DNA from: Pelagibius sp965227505
Lineage (GTDB): Bacteria > Pseudomonadota > Alphaproteobacteria > Kiloniellales > Kiloniellaceae
Length of the DNA stretch: 64,000 nucleotides
Reading direction: 5' to 3'
NCBI RefSeq assembly: GCF_965227505.1
Contig: NZ_OZ245757.1
Coordinates: 558,001-622,000, forward strand
Shown here: one piece after another, positions 43,790 through 55,449 of the stretch
How positions within the stretch are numbered: position 1 is the first letter of the stretch
Layout of the letters: every line of letters starts with the position of its first letter
Position numbers and translations under genes: made by a program
The notes under the pieces: generated by a model
Told to the model about the DNA's origin: nothing
The model's database searches: none
Seen by the model: only the letters and a program-made list of their open reading frames with translations

Positions 43790-45418
43790 ATGGCGGACCA
43801 CGGTAGTGAAACCGCCGAAGTTGGGGGTCGTTGGATGAGAGTTTTTGGTACAGGAAGATCAAATGGGCCCGGCAGACGGGCCAGGCTGAAGGAGTGCTGC
43901 CTGGCGGCGGTCGCGCTGTCCTGCCTGGGATCCGGGGTCGCCGCCGCACAGGAAACCGCAGCCGGAGCAGCCAGCGCGACATTCTTCACCGCGCCGGGCT
44001 TCAGCGGATCGCCGAAGACCCTGACCCTCGCACCCGATGCTCCCTTTCAGGCAATTCCCTTTGTCGGCGACGAACTCAACGGAAAGATCGCCTCGATGAG
44101 GGTAGACGCGGGGCTTGGTGTCGTCTTCTTCCAGCGACCCTACTTCGCCAGCCGCGACGACGTTTGCGGCCCGAACCTGGGAACGCGGGAGAACCCGCAG
44201 GCCTGGTGGCTCGGCAGGACCGCAGACTTTGAGCCGCCCCGCGCCGTGGCCGGCGACCAGCCCTACGAAGCAGCTGAGATGCAGGATGACGATTACTCGT
44301 CGCTCATCGCCTTTCGCCGGGATCTCGGTCCGCCACCGGGCTTTCTGCTGCTGGAGCGGAGGAGCTACTACAACCGCGCCTGCGAGCGCTCCGATGAACA
44401 GAGCTACTTCAACCGTCTCTTCGTCCCGGTGCCCAACCCGCCGCAGCGCCAGGCCTGCATAGACCTTGCGCAGGCGGCCAACAGCCATGGCGCCGGCGCC
44501 GATGCCCCCCGTTTTGTGCGGCTGAGCGAGGCAGTCGCCCTCTTCCCCGAGAACTTCAACCCCCGCTATCAGGGAGCCGACCACCGCTTCACGGCGACCA
44601 TCTTCGCCGGCCCCGGCTGCAGCGGCGCTTCCATCACCCTGACCAGCCAGCAGGACGGCCGCCCCGCCCGGCACAAGCTGAAAGACTACGACTTCGATCG
44701 GCGGGCCCAATCGGTGCTCATCCGCTACCAGCGCGGACCGCTGGACCCTTATCTTGAGGCCCCGGAGGTTGCGTCCGCAGCGCCGGCGACGGCGGCCAGC
44801 GGCGGCCTGGCGCCCAGCAGCCCGGCCGCTTCCATCCAAGCTTCTCCCGCCCCGTCACCGGGATCGCAGCCTGCGGCCCCGGCGTCTGGCGGCGGTCTGC
44901 AACCGGCGCCGCCCCAGGCGGCACAAACCCCGGCCGCTCCGGCGCAAGCAGCCCCGCGGCAGGCACAGCAGCCCCTTGCCCAGCCGCCCCTTGCCCAGCC
45001 ACCCGGCAGCGGTCTGCAGCCCGCACCGCCGGGCGCCCCCAGTCAGGCACCCCAGCAGGCACCCCAGCAGACGCCCCAGCAGCCCCCGCAGCAGGCCCTC
45101 CAGCCGGTCCCGCAGCCGCAGGTCCAGCCGGCACCGGCCGTGCCGCCGGCCCCGCGTACGCCCACGACAGCACCGGAAGAGACCTTCCGCTTCCCGGTGC
45201 ATCAGGTCTATCGGCTCAACTTCTGTGTCGACGGCGACCGTGGCTGCGGCGACCCGGCCGCCAATGCCTGGTGTCAGGACAAGGGCTTCAGCAGCGCGGC
45301 ACGCTGGGCCCGCGAGGAAAACATCGGCGCGCTCTATCCCACTGTCTTCATCGGCAGCGGCGCAATCTGCGACAAGTTCCTCTGCGACGGTTTCGAGGAG
45401 ATCACCTGCCAGCGCTGA
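43790..45418 (+). CDS. exported protein with duplicated crystallin-like motif, Pro/Gln linker and Cys-rich tail
   Basis: The 542-residue protein has a long N-region and hydrophobic segment (about 37-52) forming a signal peptide that ends near AAAQ. Two similar motifs, ATFFTAPGFSGS (63-74) and ATIFAGPGCSGA (269-280), head domains that resemble beta/gamma-crystallin-type repeats, though this is only a visual match. A Pro/Ala/Gln-rich linker (about 330-455) contains short DNA tandem repeats, for example a 15-bp unit twice at 44971-45000. The last 80 residues hold six cysteines, ending CDKFLCDGFEEITCQR, and look like a separate disulfide-rich domain. Probably a secreted or outer-surface protein of unknown function. 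Confidence 0.75.
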   Translation: MADHGSETAEVGGRWMRVFGTGRSNGPGRRARLKECCLAAVALSCLGSGVAAAQETAAGAASATFFTAPGFSGSPKTLTLAPDAPFQAIPFVGDELNGKIASMRVDAGLGVVFFQRPYFASRDDVCGPNLGTRENPQAWWLGRTADFEPPRAVAGDQPYEAAEMQDDDYSSLIAFRRDLGPPPGFLLLERRSYYNRACERSDEQSYFNRLFVPVPNPPQRQACIDLAQAANSHGAGADAPRFVRLSEAVALFPENFNPRYQGADHRFTATIFAGPGCSGASITLTSQQDGRPARHKLKDYDFDRRAQSVLIRYQRGPLDPYLEAPEVASAAPATAASGGLAPSSPAASIQASPAPSPGSQPAAPASGGGLQPAPPQAAQTPAAPAQAAPRQAQQPLAQPPLAQPPGSGLQPAPPGAPSQAPQQAPQQTPQQPPQQALQPVPQPQVQPAPAVPPAPRTPTTAPEETFRFPVHQVYRLNFCVDGDRGCGDPAANAWCQDKGFSSAARWAREENIGALYPTVFIGSGAICDKFLCDGFEEITCQR

Positions 45419-45480
45419 GCCCCGCGGAACCGGGCCGGCTTGCCCAGGCTCGGCAGCCCGGACGAGGAAAACCGCAAAAG

Positions 45481-45512
45481 AAAGCCCCGGGCGCCTGTGC
45501 GACCGGGGCTTT
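45481..45512. terminator. bidirectional hairpin terminator
   Basis: AAAGCCCCGG at 45481-45490 pairs perfectly with 45503-45512 (12-base loop). The flanking A and T runs allow it to serve both the plus-strand exported protein gene and the minus-strand TPR gene. Confidence 0.75.
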
Positions 45513-45533
45513 CGTGCTCCAGGACCTGTCCCG

Positions 45534-46838
45534 TCAGCCGCTGGCCTGGCTGCTCCGCAGAACCAACAGGGACAGATAATAGGGATCCGACTTCGGTGAC
45601 GGCTGGACGGCGCTGAAGTCCTCGCCAGCAGACGCGGATGCCAGCACGGGCTCCGCCTCCTCAAGAGCGGCCTCTTCAAAAACCGCCTCTTCAAGGACTG
45701 TCGGCTCAAGTACTGCCGGCTCAGCCGGTGCGACGGGCAATGGCGGTGCGGGCGGCTTGGGGGCTGCCGGCGGCAGCTCCGCCAGCAGCGAGCCTGGCTC
45801 GAAGTCCGCCCAGGCCGGCGGCTCCAGCAAGCGAGCGACCGCATCGGCGATCACAGAGAACGGTCCGTCGTCTTCCGCCGGGCCTGCCGTGCCTTGGGTG
45901 TCAGGCGAGCCTGCGCTGGTCTGCTCCGTCTCACCGGCGGTGCTGGGAACCAGCAGGGGAATGGGTTGCTCCGGAATGGCCGGCGGCTTACCGCCGCCCT
46001 TGGCGGGCTCGCTGCCATGGCCCTCAAGCGCGTCGACAATCACCGGCTTCGGTGACGGCACAATCGCCTGCGGCGGTTCGGCCGGCGCCCCTGGAGCCGG
46101 CGGCAGCCCCGCCGGAGCGGAGCCCGGCAGCGGCACGGCCATAGCCGTTGAGGCATAGGCGGCTTCGAGGTTCCGCAAGACGGTCTCGTCGACGCCCGGC
46201 TCCACCGCAGCCTCGGCCAGCACCTCAATGGCTTCATCACGCTGACCGTTCAGGGCCAGCGAAAGGCCCAGGTTGTTGCGCGCCGAGAGGTAGCGGGGAT
46301 TACGCTCGAGCGCCAGGCGGTAGAGCTCCTGCGCCGCCTGGTGCTCGCCCGCCTGATCGCGAATGATTCCAAGAGCGTTGTAGGGGCGCGGATCCTCAGG
46401 ATTGCTCACCATCGCCCTGTTGAACTGGATGGACGCCATGCCGACCTCGCCGGAGTCCATGTAGACCTTGCCGAGGCTGTAGAGGGCCTCCTGATGTCCA
46501 GGATGCTGGGCCAGCAGCGCCGTATAGGTCTGCGCCGCCGCATCGTCGCGGTCCAGCGTCTGCAGCAGCCCGGCGATGCGCATCATCGTTTCGGGGTTCT
46601 GCGGGTCGATCTCGTGAGCGCGCGCACAGAGGCCCAGGGCCGTCAGGTACTTGCCCTCCTCGGCCAGGCGATCGCAGTAGCGCACGAGACGCTCCGCCCT
46701 GCTGGCATCGTCCTTGCCAAACCCGGCCGGCGCGTAGGCAGGTCCGCCGTCGGTGCTCGCGCAGCCGACAACAAGGCCTGCGAGCCCGAGCACGGCAAGC
46801 ATCCGCAGCATCGGGCGGCCTGTTGATCCTTGTGTCAT
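45534..46838 (-). CDS. TPR-repeat lipoprotein, TadD-like
   Basis: This is a 434-residue lipoprotein. The signal peptide ends in the lipobox LVVGC. Several tetratricopeptide repeats follow (about residues 50-210: LGLCARAHEIDPQNPETMMRIAGLL, ALYSLGKVYMDSGEVGMASIQFNRAM, YNALGIIRDQAGEHQAAQELYRLAL). The second half is a low-complexity Pro/Ala/Glu-rich tail with repeats such as LEPTVLEEAVFEEAALEEAEP. TadD-type proteins assist tad pilus assembly, but no tad genes are present here. I chose ATG 46838 because GGAG lies 7 bp upstream. Confidence 0.8.
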   Translation of the reverse strand: MTQGSTGRPMLRMLAVLGLAGLVVGCASTDGGPAYAPAGFGKDDASRAERLVRYCDRLAEEGKYLTALGLCARAHEIDPQNPETMMRIAGLLQTLDRDDAAAQTYTALLAQHPGHQEALYSLGKVYMDSGEVGMASIQFNRAMVSNPEDPRPYNALGIIRDQAGEHQAAQELYRLALERNPRYLSARNNLGLSLALNGQRDEAIEVLAEAAVEPGVDETVLRNLEAAYASTAMAVPLPGSAPAGLPPAPGAPAEPPQAIVPSPKPVIVDALEGHGSEPAKGGGKPPAIPEQPIPLLVPSTAGETEQTSAGSPDTQGTAGPAEDDGPFSVIADAVARLLEPPAWADFEPGSLLAELPPAAPKPPAPPLPVAPAEPAVLEPTVLEEAVFEEAALEEAEPVLASASAGEDFSAVQPSPKSDPYYLSLLVLRSSQASG

Positions 46839-47520
46839 CCCGGTTCTCCGCATCGCGGGGCAGCGTGGCCGACGGCTCCCGAAAACGGGCCGCGGGCCGG
46901 TCGCCCCTCTCCTGTTCGACCAAAAAAGAAACCAGCGACAAGTCTAGATTCAGGTGCTTAAAGGAAGGCTAAGGCATTCAAAACATTTGAGAGAACCGCT
47001 CTGACCGCGGGGCAGCAGAAGATCGGCCATTTGAAATGCTTTGTGGCAAAACTCATTCTTAATGGCTTTGTGGGACCCTAGGCTTGTTGACAAGTAGTCG
47101 ATAGGACCCAAAGCAAGATGCTTTTACGCCTTATTCTCTTCACATACTTCGCCCTTTGGGGCCTCTCGAGCCTGATCGAGGCGCCCATCGCCTCCTGAGG
47201 TTCGCCGGGCTGCCCGGCGAGAGCGTGCCGGGACGACCCCAAGTGCCGCAGGAAGGGCCCAGCGCAAGCCACGTTGGCCGCAGCCGGCCGCTCGGCCTTC
47301 CAAGTCAGCCGCCGGTGGATTGCCGGCCGCTTCTGAACACCTTTATCTAAAATTCCGGCGAATATTGATCACAACTTGATCCAAGCTGTGACAAGACTGT
47401 GTTCGCGCGCCCATTCTTTACGAAATGGCGGGGGGATTTACCTTCATTTAACCTTCGTTACTTAGTCTGGCGTTTCTGCGATGCGGGAGTTGTTCCCGGT
47501 GGTGCGAACGGGAGTAGTTC
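46839..47520. other. 682-bp stretch with little coding sequence
   Basis: This lies between the TPR gene (leftward) and a small orphan gene (rightward). Besides one 27-codon frame listed separately I see no gene. It holds a 9-bp direct repeat GCTTTGTGG (47039-47047 and 47065-47073), a CATTT-G-AAATG palindrome at 47028-47038 and a 5-5-5 inverted repeat CGGGA/TCCCG at 47484-47498 close to the next gene. TTTAACCTTCGTTAC near 47448 weakly resembles a CtrA site. Confidence 0.5.
47118..47198 (+). CDS. possible 26-residue hydrophobic small protein
   Basis: An ATG at 47118 opens MLLRLILFTYFALWGLSSLI and six more residues, then TGA. The composition is that of a single membrane helix with a short tail. 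AAGCAAG before the ATG is a poor ribosome binding site. Chance occurrence is possible; conservation would decide. Confidence 0.25.
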   Translation: MLLRLILFTYFALWGLSSLIEAPIAS

Positions 47521-47787
47521 ATGACAATGCAAACAACGACAAAAAGGGACCGGGGTGGCGGTCGGGCAGAGATGCCCGCTGGAAAGGGCGTCGAGGGCGT
47601 TGGGCAGCGGCCCCGTATGGCCAGCAGGTCGAGCCGTCTTCATTCCTGGAAGGCCACTCTGTTTCAGAGCCTGGGGCGCGAATTGACGGCGCTCCATCGC
47701 CAGCATCAGGAGCGTGCCTTCATGGCCACCTCTCACGGTCTGGCTTACCGCAGCGACGCGGTCACCCAAGCGGGTACATTGCACTAG
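47521..47787 (+). CDS. small basic protein of unknown function
   Basis: The 88-residue, Arg/Gln/His-rich protein has no membrane helix. GGGAG lies 6 bp upstream of the ATG. It has a Gly/Arg-rich N-terminus and a predicted amphipathic centre (SWKATLFQSLGRELTALHRQHQERAF). I do not recognise it. A clear hairpin terminator 105 bp after the stop supports a real transcript. Confidence 0.5.
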   Translation: MTMQTTTKRDRGGGRAEMPAGKGVEGVGQRPRMASRSSRLHSWKATLFQSLGRELTALHRQHQERAFMATSHGLAYRSDAVTQAGTLH

Positions 47788-47892
47788 CCCGGCACACTAG
47801 ACCGGCGCCGGCCCGCGGCCATCAGCGACGCCGCGCCGGCTACGCCAAGCGAGGACATCCCTAATCCCCCCAACCGCGGGACTCCTCATACA

Positions 47893-47916
47893 AAGGGCCG
47901 CCGAGAGGCGGCCCTT
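47893..47916 (+). terminator. rho-independent terminator
   Basis: A perfect 10-bp stem (AAGGGCCGCC at 47893-47902, complement at 47907-47916) has a GAGA loop and is followed by CGTTTCT. It probably ends the small gene at 47521-47787, and may also work in reverse for the gene at 47989. Confidence 0.75.
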
Positions 47917-47988
47917 CGTTTCTGGGTGTCTTGGTTTCGTGGTGCGCGGCGGCCGGCGAACCACCCTTTTCCTCCACCACCGGACAGA

Positions 47989-48402
47989 TCAACTGCAGCC
48001 GTAAGCGCCCCAGAGGGTGTATTTCAGTTCGCGGGAGACGCAGCCCCAGTAGACCTCTGAGTCGCGGTCCGCGCTTTCAAAGCTGCAGGCCGCCTCGACG
48101 ATTTCCTGCATACGGCCGCAAATCTGCTGCTGCTGCCAGGGTGCCGCCGCGGCAACCCCAGAGGTGCCGGGCGCCGCATCCCCCCCGGCCTCGACAGATC
48201 CCGAAAATCCGCGGATCTGCAACCATTGCGCAAAGCCCGGACCTGCAGGGTCGGAGGCCGGACCGCTGCGGCTGCTGGCCTGCAAGGCGTAGGCGGTGAC
48301 GCCACAGGCAACGATCGCCAGGGCGAGCATCAGCCGCGGGTGATCGAAACGGACCGGAAACCCGCTTTTCAGGCGTTGCAGCGTCATCTCGGTGCTGGCC
48401 AT
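47989..48402 (-). CDS. single-helix membrane protein with Cys-containing periplasmic tail, unknown function
   Basis: The 137-residue protein has one membrane helix at about 23-41 (LMLALAIVACGVTAYAL), a Gly/Ala-rich spacer and a C-terminal region with four cysteines (ICGRMQEIVEAACSF, YWGCVSRELKYTLWGAYGC). The tail is probably periplasmic with two disulfides. The ribosome binding site is weak. No family is recognised. Confidence 0.6.
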   Translation of the reverse strand: MASTEMTLQRLKSGFPVRFDHPRLMLALAIVACGVTAYALQASSRSGPASDPAGPGFAQWLQIRGFSGSVEAGGDAAPGTSGVAAAAPWQQQQICGRMQEIVEAACSFESADRDSEVYWGCVSRELKYTLWGAYGCS

Positions 48403-48539
48403 AACGTCTCGCGCTGGTTGGAGATCGACAAGAAAACAGTATGAATTGAGTAGCTTAGGAAGCCGTTAATCGCAGACCGGCGGGCCCGCAGGCTTGCAGA
48501 ACGACCCCCGCAGAGTGGCGAAAACGGACCGCCGGCGGA

Positions 48540-48989
48540 CTACAGTCCTGGTTCGAGATGACGGATGACATAGACCCGGCAGCGGGCCGTATCCTGGCCC
48601 CGCACCGCATAGACCAGATCGGGCACGGCCAGGCCTTCCGGGTCGTAGAGCGCCCAATGGCCGCCGACCACCGCCCCGTGGGTATACCCGCCCAGGCGCA
48701 CGATCAGGAAACGATCGCGCTTCTGCCGAAAGCGGCCGAGGCGGCAGAGCTCGGTCAGGCCATAATCCAGGTCGAAGCGGTCGAGCCGACGATCGTCCTC
48801 AAGCAGCAGGTGGGAGCCCTGCCGCGGGTTCACCGGCCGGCGCGGCAGGGATGGTGCCGGGGGCGCCCCGCGCAGCTGCGCGCGCTCCGGGCCGACCGGC
48901 AGATGACCCTCGGCTGCAAACGCCGGATAAGCGCCGTCACAGAGAAGCACTGTGAGCAAGAAGACAAAGATCTGCCGGAGGCTGCGCAT
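48540..48989 (-). CDS. exported protein of unknown function
   Basis: The 149-residue protein has a clear signal peptide (LRQIFVFLLTVLLCDGAYPAFA) and a mature part with many Arg residues (RFDLDYGLTELCRLGRFRQKRDRFLIVRLGGYTHG). The gene lies on the same strand as, and upstream of, the membrane protein gene at 47989, 137 bp apart. The family is unknown to me. Confidence 0.6.
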   Translation of the reverse strand: MRSLRQIFVFLLTVLLCDGAYPAFAAEGHLPVGPERAQLRGAPPAPSLPRRPVNPRQGSHLLLEDDRRLDRFDLDYGLTELCRLGRFRQKRDRFLIVRLGGYTHGAVVGGHWALYDPEGLAVPDLVYAVRGQDTARCRVYVIRHLEPGL

Positions 48990-49070
48990 GGCCGAAGCCT
49001 AGGCGCAAAGCCTTACCGGACCGTCAAACCGTGGCCGGCGCCGGGGCAAAGACAATTGGGCAAAGGAAAA

Positions 49071-49093
49071 CGGCCCGCCGAACCGGCGGGCCG
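49071..49093 (-). terminator. rho-independent terminator of the second Liv operon
   Basis: CGGCCCGCCG at 49071-49080 pairs perfectly with 49084-49093 (3-base loop). On the minus strand it is followed by TTTTCC. It lies 25 bp after the binding-protein stop. Confidence 0.85.
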
Positions 49094-49118
49094 CTCTCAT
49101 GAACGCTGGAAATGCACC

Positions 49119-50222
<1,104 letters not shown>

Positions 50223-50400
50223 TTTGGAAGTACCCTCCCGTCTAGCTTGAAATCCCTGTTGTCCCAATACTCAGGCTCATTTGAGCCCTTTACTTCTGTG
50301 GCAGGCTGACGCCATTCCACAGCATTGTCATGCCATTTCGGCAGACAGCTTAGGCAGGCCTGTTGAGGCCCGCAATCTCTTTTAGTCCAACGATTTCGCG

Positions 50401-50748
50401 TTAACCATCTTGACGCGCGCGCCAGCCGAACGGTCCGGCACGCTCGTAGAGCCAGGGGTACTGCGCCACCATGGTGCGCGCCCGCGTCAGGCGATAGGAG
50501 AGCAAGGCTATGGCCATGATCACGGCGGTATCGATCACGTAGCCGCTGAGCAACAGCAGTTCACCGCCGAAAAGGCTGAAGATGACGAAGCGATCGGCGA
50601 GGCCGAGCAGCAGCGAATAGCCCACCACCTGCCAGGCCGGGCGCCAATGCGCACTGAGCGCCTGACCCGCGAGAAAGGCCGCGCCGCCGACCAGAACCAC
50701 AGTGACGGCGATGAAGACCGGAAGGCTGGTGCCCAGGATGGGGATCAT
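50401..50748 (-). CDS. small membrane protein of the DUF6867 type in the Liv operon
   Basis: The 115-residue protein has three or four membrane helices (IPILGTSLPVFIAVTVVLVGGAAFL, then VVGYSLLLGLADRFVIFSLFGGELLLLSGYVIDTAVIMAIALLSYRL) and a cytoplasmic end MVAQYPWLYERAGPFGWRAR. GGGAGGG precedes the ATG. Proteins like this recur next to Liv transporter genes in alphaproteobacteria; assignment to DUF6867 is from memory. Its role in transport is not known. Confidence 0.75.
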   Translation of the reverse strand: MIPILGTSLPVFIAVTVVLVGGAAFLAGQALSAHWRPAWQVVGYSLLLGLADRFVIFSLFGGELLLLSGYVIDTAVIMAIALLSYRLTRARTMVAQYPWLYERAGPFGWRARQDG

Positions 50749-50787
50749 GGCACGGCCCTCCCAGATCGACGCCCGCTCAACATCCGC

Positions 50788-51504
50788 TCAGTGCCCTCCT
50801 TCAAGGTAAGCCGCGCGCACCTCCGGCATCGCCAGCAGCTCTTCGCCCGTGCCGCTCAAGGTGATGTTTCCGTTCACCATGACGTAGCCGCGGTCGGCGA
50901 GTTTCAGGGCGTGAAAGGCGTTCTGTTCGACCAGAAAGATGGTCATGCCTTCGCTCTGGTTGATGTCCTTCAGCACTGCGAAAATCTGCTTCACGATGAG
51001 CGGTGCCAGACCGAGCGACGGCTCGTCCAGGAGCAGCAGCCGCGGACGGCTCATCAGGGCGCGGCCGATTGCGAGCATCTGCTGTTCGCCGCCCGAGAGG
51101 GTTCCGCCGCGCTGCTGCTGACGGTTCTTGAGGATCGGGAAGAGTGTGAAGACCCGCTCCAGGTCGTCGTCGAAGTGCTGCGGCGGCGCCACGGTCGCCC
51201 CCATCTGCAGGTTTTCCATGACGGTCATGCGCGGAAAGATACGCCGCCCTTCCGGCGACTGCGCGATCCCCATGCGCACGATGTCGTGGGCCAGCTTGCG
51301 GGTGATGTTCTCACCGTCGAAATGAACCGTGCCTTGCGCAGCGCGCGGGTTGCCGAAGACCGTCATCAGCAGTGTCGACTTGCCCGCGCCGTTGGCGCCG
51401 ATCAGGGTCACGATCTCGCCCTGCTGGACGTCCAGATCGACACCGCGCAACGCTTCGATGTTGCCGTAGAAGGTGTGGACGCCGGCTATGGAAAGCATTG
51501 CCAT
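50788..51504 (-). CDS. livF: branched-chain amino acid ABC transporter ATP-binding protein LivF
   Basis: The 238-residue ABC ATPase of standard LivF length has Walker A GANGAGKST, signature LSGGEQQ, Walker B LLLLDEPSLGLAP and the switch histidine position replaced by Gln in LVEQNAF, as is normal for LivF. It works as a heterodimer with LivG. The ATG follows the livG stop with a 1-bp gap, and the frame further upstream is a shadow of livG. Confidence 0.94.
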   Translation of the reverse strand: MAMLSIAGVHTFYGNIEALRGVDLDVQQGEIVTLIGANGAGKSTLLMTVFGNPRAAQGTVHFDGENITRKLAHDIVRMGIAQSPEGRRIFPRMTVMENLQMGATVAPPQHFDDDLERVFTLFPILKNRQQQRGGTLSGGEQQMLAIGRALMSRPRLLLLDEPSLGLAPLIVKQIFAVLKDINQSEGMTIFLVEQNAFHALKLADRGYVMVNGNITLSGTGEELLAMPEVRAAYLEGGH

Positions 51505-51505
51505 G

Positions 51506-52434
<929 letters not shown>

Positions 52435-52438
<4 letters not shown>

Positions 52439-53769
52439 GGAGAACTCTTCCCGGCTGCGGCTTTGGCTGAAGCGGCGCCGAGACGCATGGTCGGATCGCG
52501 ATGCGCCAGAAGCCCGCGGGGCCGCCAGACCATGATCAGCACCATCAGTCCGCCGAAGGCCAGCATGCGGAACTGCTCCAGTTCGCGGAACAGTTCGGTC
52601 CCACCGATCAGGACAACGGCTGCAATCACAACGCCGATCTGGCTGCCCATGCCGCCCAGGACGACGATGGCCAGGATGACCGCCGACTCAACGAAGGTGA
52701 AGCTCTCGGGCGAGATGAAACCCTGGCGCGTCGCGAAAAAGGATCCGGCGAAGCCACCGAACATGGCACCGATGGCAAAGGCCGTCAGCTTGGTGTTGGT
52801 GGGATTGATACCGAGCGAGCGGCAGGCGATTTCGTCTTCGCGCAGCGCCTCCCAGGCCCGGCCCACCGGAAGCCTGCGGATCCGCATGGTGAAAAGGTTG
52901 GTGATCAGTGCCAGAGCGAGGATGAGGTAGTAAAGAAACACGATCCTGTGCATCGAAGAGAAGTCGAGGCCAAAAAACGTGTGGAAGGACTGCTCACCCT
53001 CCTGCACCCGGCGCGAGAACGGCAGACCGAAGAAGCTGGGGCGCGGAATGCCGGAGATCCCGTCGGGCCCCCGGGTGAATTCGTACCAGTTCAAGAGCAC
53101 GACGCGGATGATCTCGCCGAACCCCAAAGTCACGATCGCAAGATAGTCGCCGCGTAATCTCAGCACCGGAAACCCGAGCAGAACGCCGAAGGTGGCGGCG
53201 AAGAGCCCGGCCAGAGGCAGGCAGATCCAGAACGAGAGATCGAAGTAGACCGCAATCAGGGCGTAGGAATAAGCCCCGACCGCATAGAAGGCGACATAGC
53301 CGAGGTCGAGCAGCCCGGCCAAGCCGACGACGATGTTCAGGCCCCAGCCCAGCATGATGTACATCACCACCAGCGTGGCGATGTCGACGATGTAGCGGTT
53401 CGAAAAGGGCATCCACGGTAGGGCGATGGCAAAGACCACCAGCAGCGGGCCGGCGATCTTGGCCACTCTTTGAACCTGGGCGCCGATCCGGTCCATCGCC
53501 TCTTCGCGCTCGGCCCGCCGGGCCGGGCTGCGCGTTTCGCGCCGATAGGCCAGGGCAAAGCGCCCGAGGAAGACCCCAACGACGGCAAAGACCACCCACT
53601 CCCAGCGGTACTCCAGGCCGAGGCCGCCCGGGATTGTCACCGTGCGGACACCGACGATGGAGATCGCGAGGCCGAAGGCGACCAGGGCCGCCAGACCAGC
53701 CTCTTTCAGAACAGCCTGGATGTCGACGCCGTCGGCCACCGCCGCGCGCTTTCCCGCTTCAACGGCCAT
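52435..53769 (-). CDS. livM: branched-chain amino acid ABC transporter permease LivM
   Basis: The 444-residue permease has an N-terminal extension of about 130 residues with extra helices, as in long LivM forms, then MLGWGLNIVVGLAGLLDLGYVAFYAVGAYSYAL. The coupling loop RLPVGRAWEALREDEIACRSLGIN contacts the ATPases. It forms the channel with LivH. The start lies 3 bp after the livH stop. Confidence 0.94.
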
Positions 53770-53772
53770 GGC

Positions 53773-54687
<915 letters not shown>

Positions 54688-55093
54688 AACCCCTGTCCGC
54701 CGCGGCTTCCGCCCGCCCCGGCTTTTGTTTGCTCAGATCGTTTTCCGTTGGCTGAACCCACCGGCGTTCTGCTCTGCTGCAGCGACGCGCACCGGCCTGT
54801 TCCGCCCCCCTGTAACGGCTTCAGCCGCGCACCTTACGACAAATCGCAGAGCGGTCAAACGCAAAGGCGTGGCGGGGGCCGGAGGCCCTGCGGAGCGGGC
54901 CCGGGACACCCCAAGTGCGCCGGATAGCCTAGTACCCAGCCAGTCAAGCGTTCCGCGCATAGCTCTAATGCGTCGCAGCAATTTTCTTGCAACACATTCG
55001 AATCGCAATACTATTTTAACTGTGCACTGCAACAATCAGTGCTGTTTAGGGAGGTGCTCAAAAAGAAACGCCGTTTCAAAAGGAAGTTTCGAG
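54688..55093. other. 406-bp divergent intergenic region
   Basis: This lies between livH (leftward) and a small gene (rightward). I see no gene in it; a frame that runs through from 54725 has no site and is a read-through extension of the small gene. The right half turns AT-rich and holds the promoter listed below. Confidence 0.6.
54987..55014 (+). promoter_or_regulatory. candidate sigma-70 promoter
   Basis: TTGCAA (54987-54992) and TACTAT (55009-55014) are 16 bp apart in an AT-rich patch, about 80 bp upstream of the ATG at 55094. Confidence 0.5.
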
Positions 55094-55354
55094 ATGACGC
55101 ACCAAAGCCACGCAGAAAACCTGAATTCGCCGGCGCCGGAAGGCTGGACCGTTGACAGCATGAGCGCCGGATTCGACCACGCTTTTGACCGCGCCCGCAT
55201 CGAGCGGCATATCGCTGAAGGCCGCAGACTGCAGGCCGAGGCGATGGCTGCCGCCCTGAAGGCCCTCTTTGCCCGCCTCTGGCCGGCAAAGCGCCCGGCC
55301 GCGAAAGCCGGCGCCTTAGCGCAAAGCGCACCCGGGCAGGCCGTTCAGGCCTAA
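55094..55354 (+). CDS. small soluble protein of unknown function
   Basis: The 86-residue protein has AGGAAG upstream of the ATG and a plausible promoter. The middle is an amphipathic helix rich in Ala and Arg (DRARIERHIAEGRRLQAEAMAAALKALFARLW), followed by an Ala/Lys/Pro tail. Short alphaproteobacterial proteins with a similar Arg/Ala helix exist, but I cannot name the family. Confidence 0.6.
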   Translation: MTHQSHAENLNSPAPEGWTVDSMSAGFDHAFDRARIERHIAEGRRLQAEAMAAALKALFARLWPAKRPAAKAGALAQSAPGQAVQA

Positions 55355-55449
55355 CCCCACCCGCTGTCGGGAACCACAGAAGAGCCGCGCCTGGGCCCTT
55401 CCGGTGCGAAGAACTGGTTGAAGGGCTGGGCCGCGGCGCTGGAGTCACA

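Noticed and set aside
45534..46838. Part of a tad pilus locus
   Set aside because: Only the TPR lipoprotein resembles TadD; no CpaF, TadA/B/C or pilin genes are nearby.
47440..47465. CtrA binding site TTTAACCTTCGTTAC
   Set aside because: The second half deviates from TTAAC and the spacing is off by one; kept only as a weak remark.
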